Source of the DNA: Salegentibacter flavus
Lineage (GTDB): Bacteria > Bacteroidota > Bacteroidia > Flavobacteriales > Flavobacteriaceae
Reading direction: 5' to 3'
Length of the DNA stretch: 32,073 bases
Assembly: GCF_900115145.1 (NCBI RefSeq)
Contig: NZ_FOVL01000028.1
Span: 1-32,073, forward strand
The notes below the pieces were generated by a model, which was not told the DNA's origin, searched no databases, and saw nothing but the letters and a program-made list of their open reading frames with translations. The position numbers and the translations under genes are program-made. This document shows, one piece after another, positions 32,071 to 32,073 of this stretch (position 1 is its first letter; every line of letters starts with the position of its first letter).

Positions 32071-32073
32071 CTT

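Overview
The window looks like a chromosomal segment of a marine-type member of the Flavobacteriaceae (Bacteroidetes). The evidence is: repeated promoter boxes of the TAnnTTTG type; no Shine-Dalgarno pattern that I could use to choose starts; a complete zeaxanthin-type carotenoid operon; split transketolase subunits; a SurA/Skp/PpiC-lipoprotein cluster; and several Bacteroidetes-specific proteins. I recognise the genus only loosely (Gramella/Salegentibacter-like) and could not test this.

Layout, left to right. (1) 1-268 is the N-terminal end of an IS1182-type transposase cut by the window edge. (2) 373-4437 holds envelope-folding genes: a Skp/OmpH-like chaperone (minus), then a PpiC-type lipoprotein, SurA and a MoxR-type AAA+ ATPase (plus). 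(3) 4640-7586 holds aconitase and a membrane-anchored TlpA-like thioredoxin. (4) 7592-12401 (minus) is a compact operon: a cobalamin-dependent MerR/CarH-like regulator followed by crtI, crtB, crtZ and crtY. Together the enzymes convert GGPP to zeaxanthin. Divergent from it is an SDR-aldehyde dehydrogenase pair (12511-14698). An AT-rich inverted repeat lies in the shared control region. (5) 14718-15328 (minus) is a tRNA cluster (Lys, Lys, Leu) peppered with broken copies of the tRNA-Lys 3' end joined to small palindromic elements. (6) 15454-18402 holds shikimate kinase, a minus-strand trio (S4 RNA-binding protein, TPMT-like methyltransferase, phosphoribosyltransferase) and an FKBP lipoprotein. 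(7) 18476-21111 (minus) holds an outer-membrane beta-barrel protein and the two transketolase halves. (8) 21286-28047 (plus) holds tgt, an LptF/G permease, accA, dnaB, a secreted protein of unknown function and YjbQ. (9) 28097-31304 (minus) is the classical thrS-infC-rpmI-rplT translation operon; infC appears to start at a non-canonical AUA codon. (10) 31305-32073 has no gene. It carries three tandem strong promoters of stable-RNA type pointing right, with boxA-like sequence, and probably leads into an rRNA operon beyond the window.

Most genes are ordinary housekeeping genes. The parts that deserve attention are the predicted B12 photoreceptor switch over the carotenoid operon and its divergent oxidoreductase pair, the small elements that duplicate the tRNA-Lys 3' end, the shared extended stable-RNA promoter motif, the zinc-less TGT, and the secreted family often labelled asparagine synthetase B. 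All assignments rest on reading motifs by eye; no database search was run.
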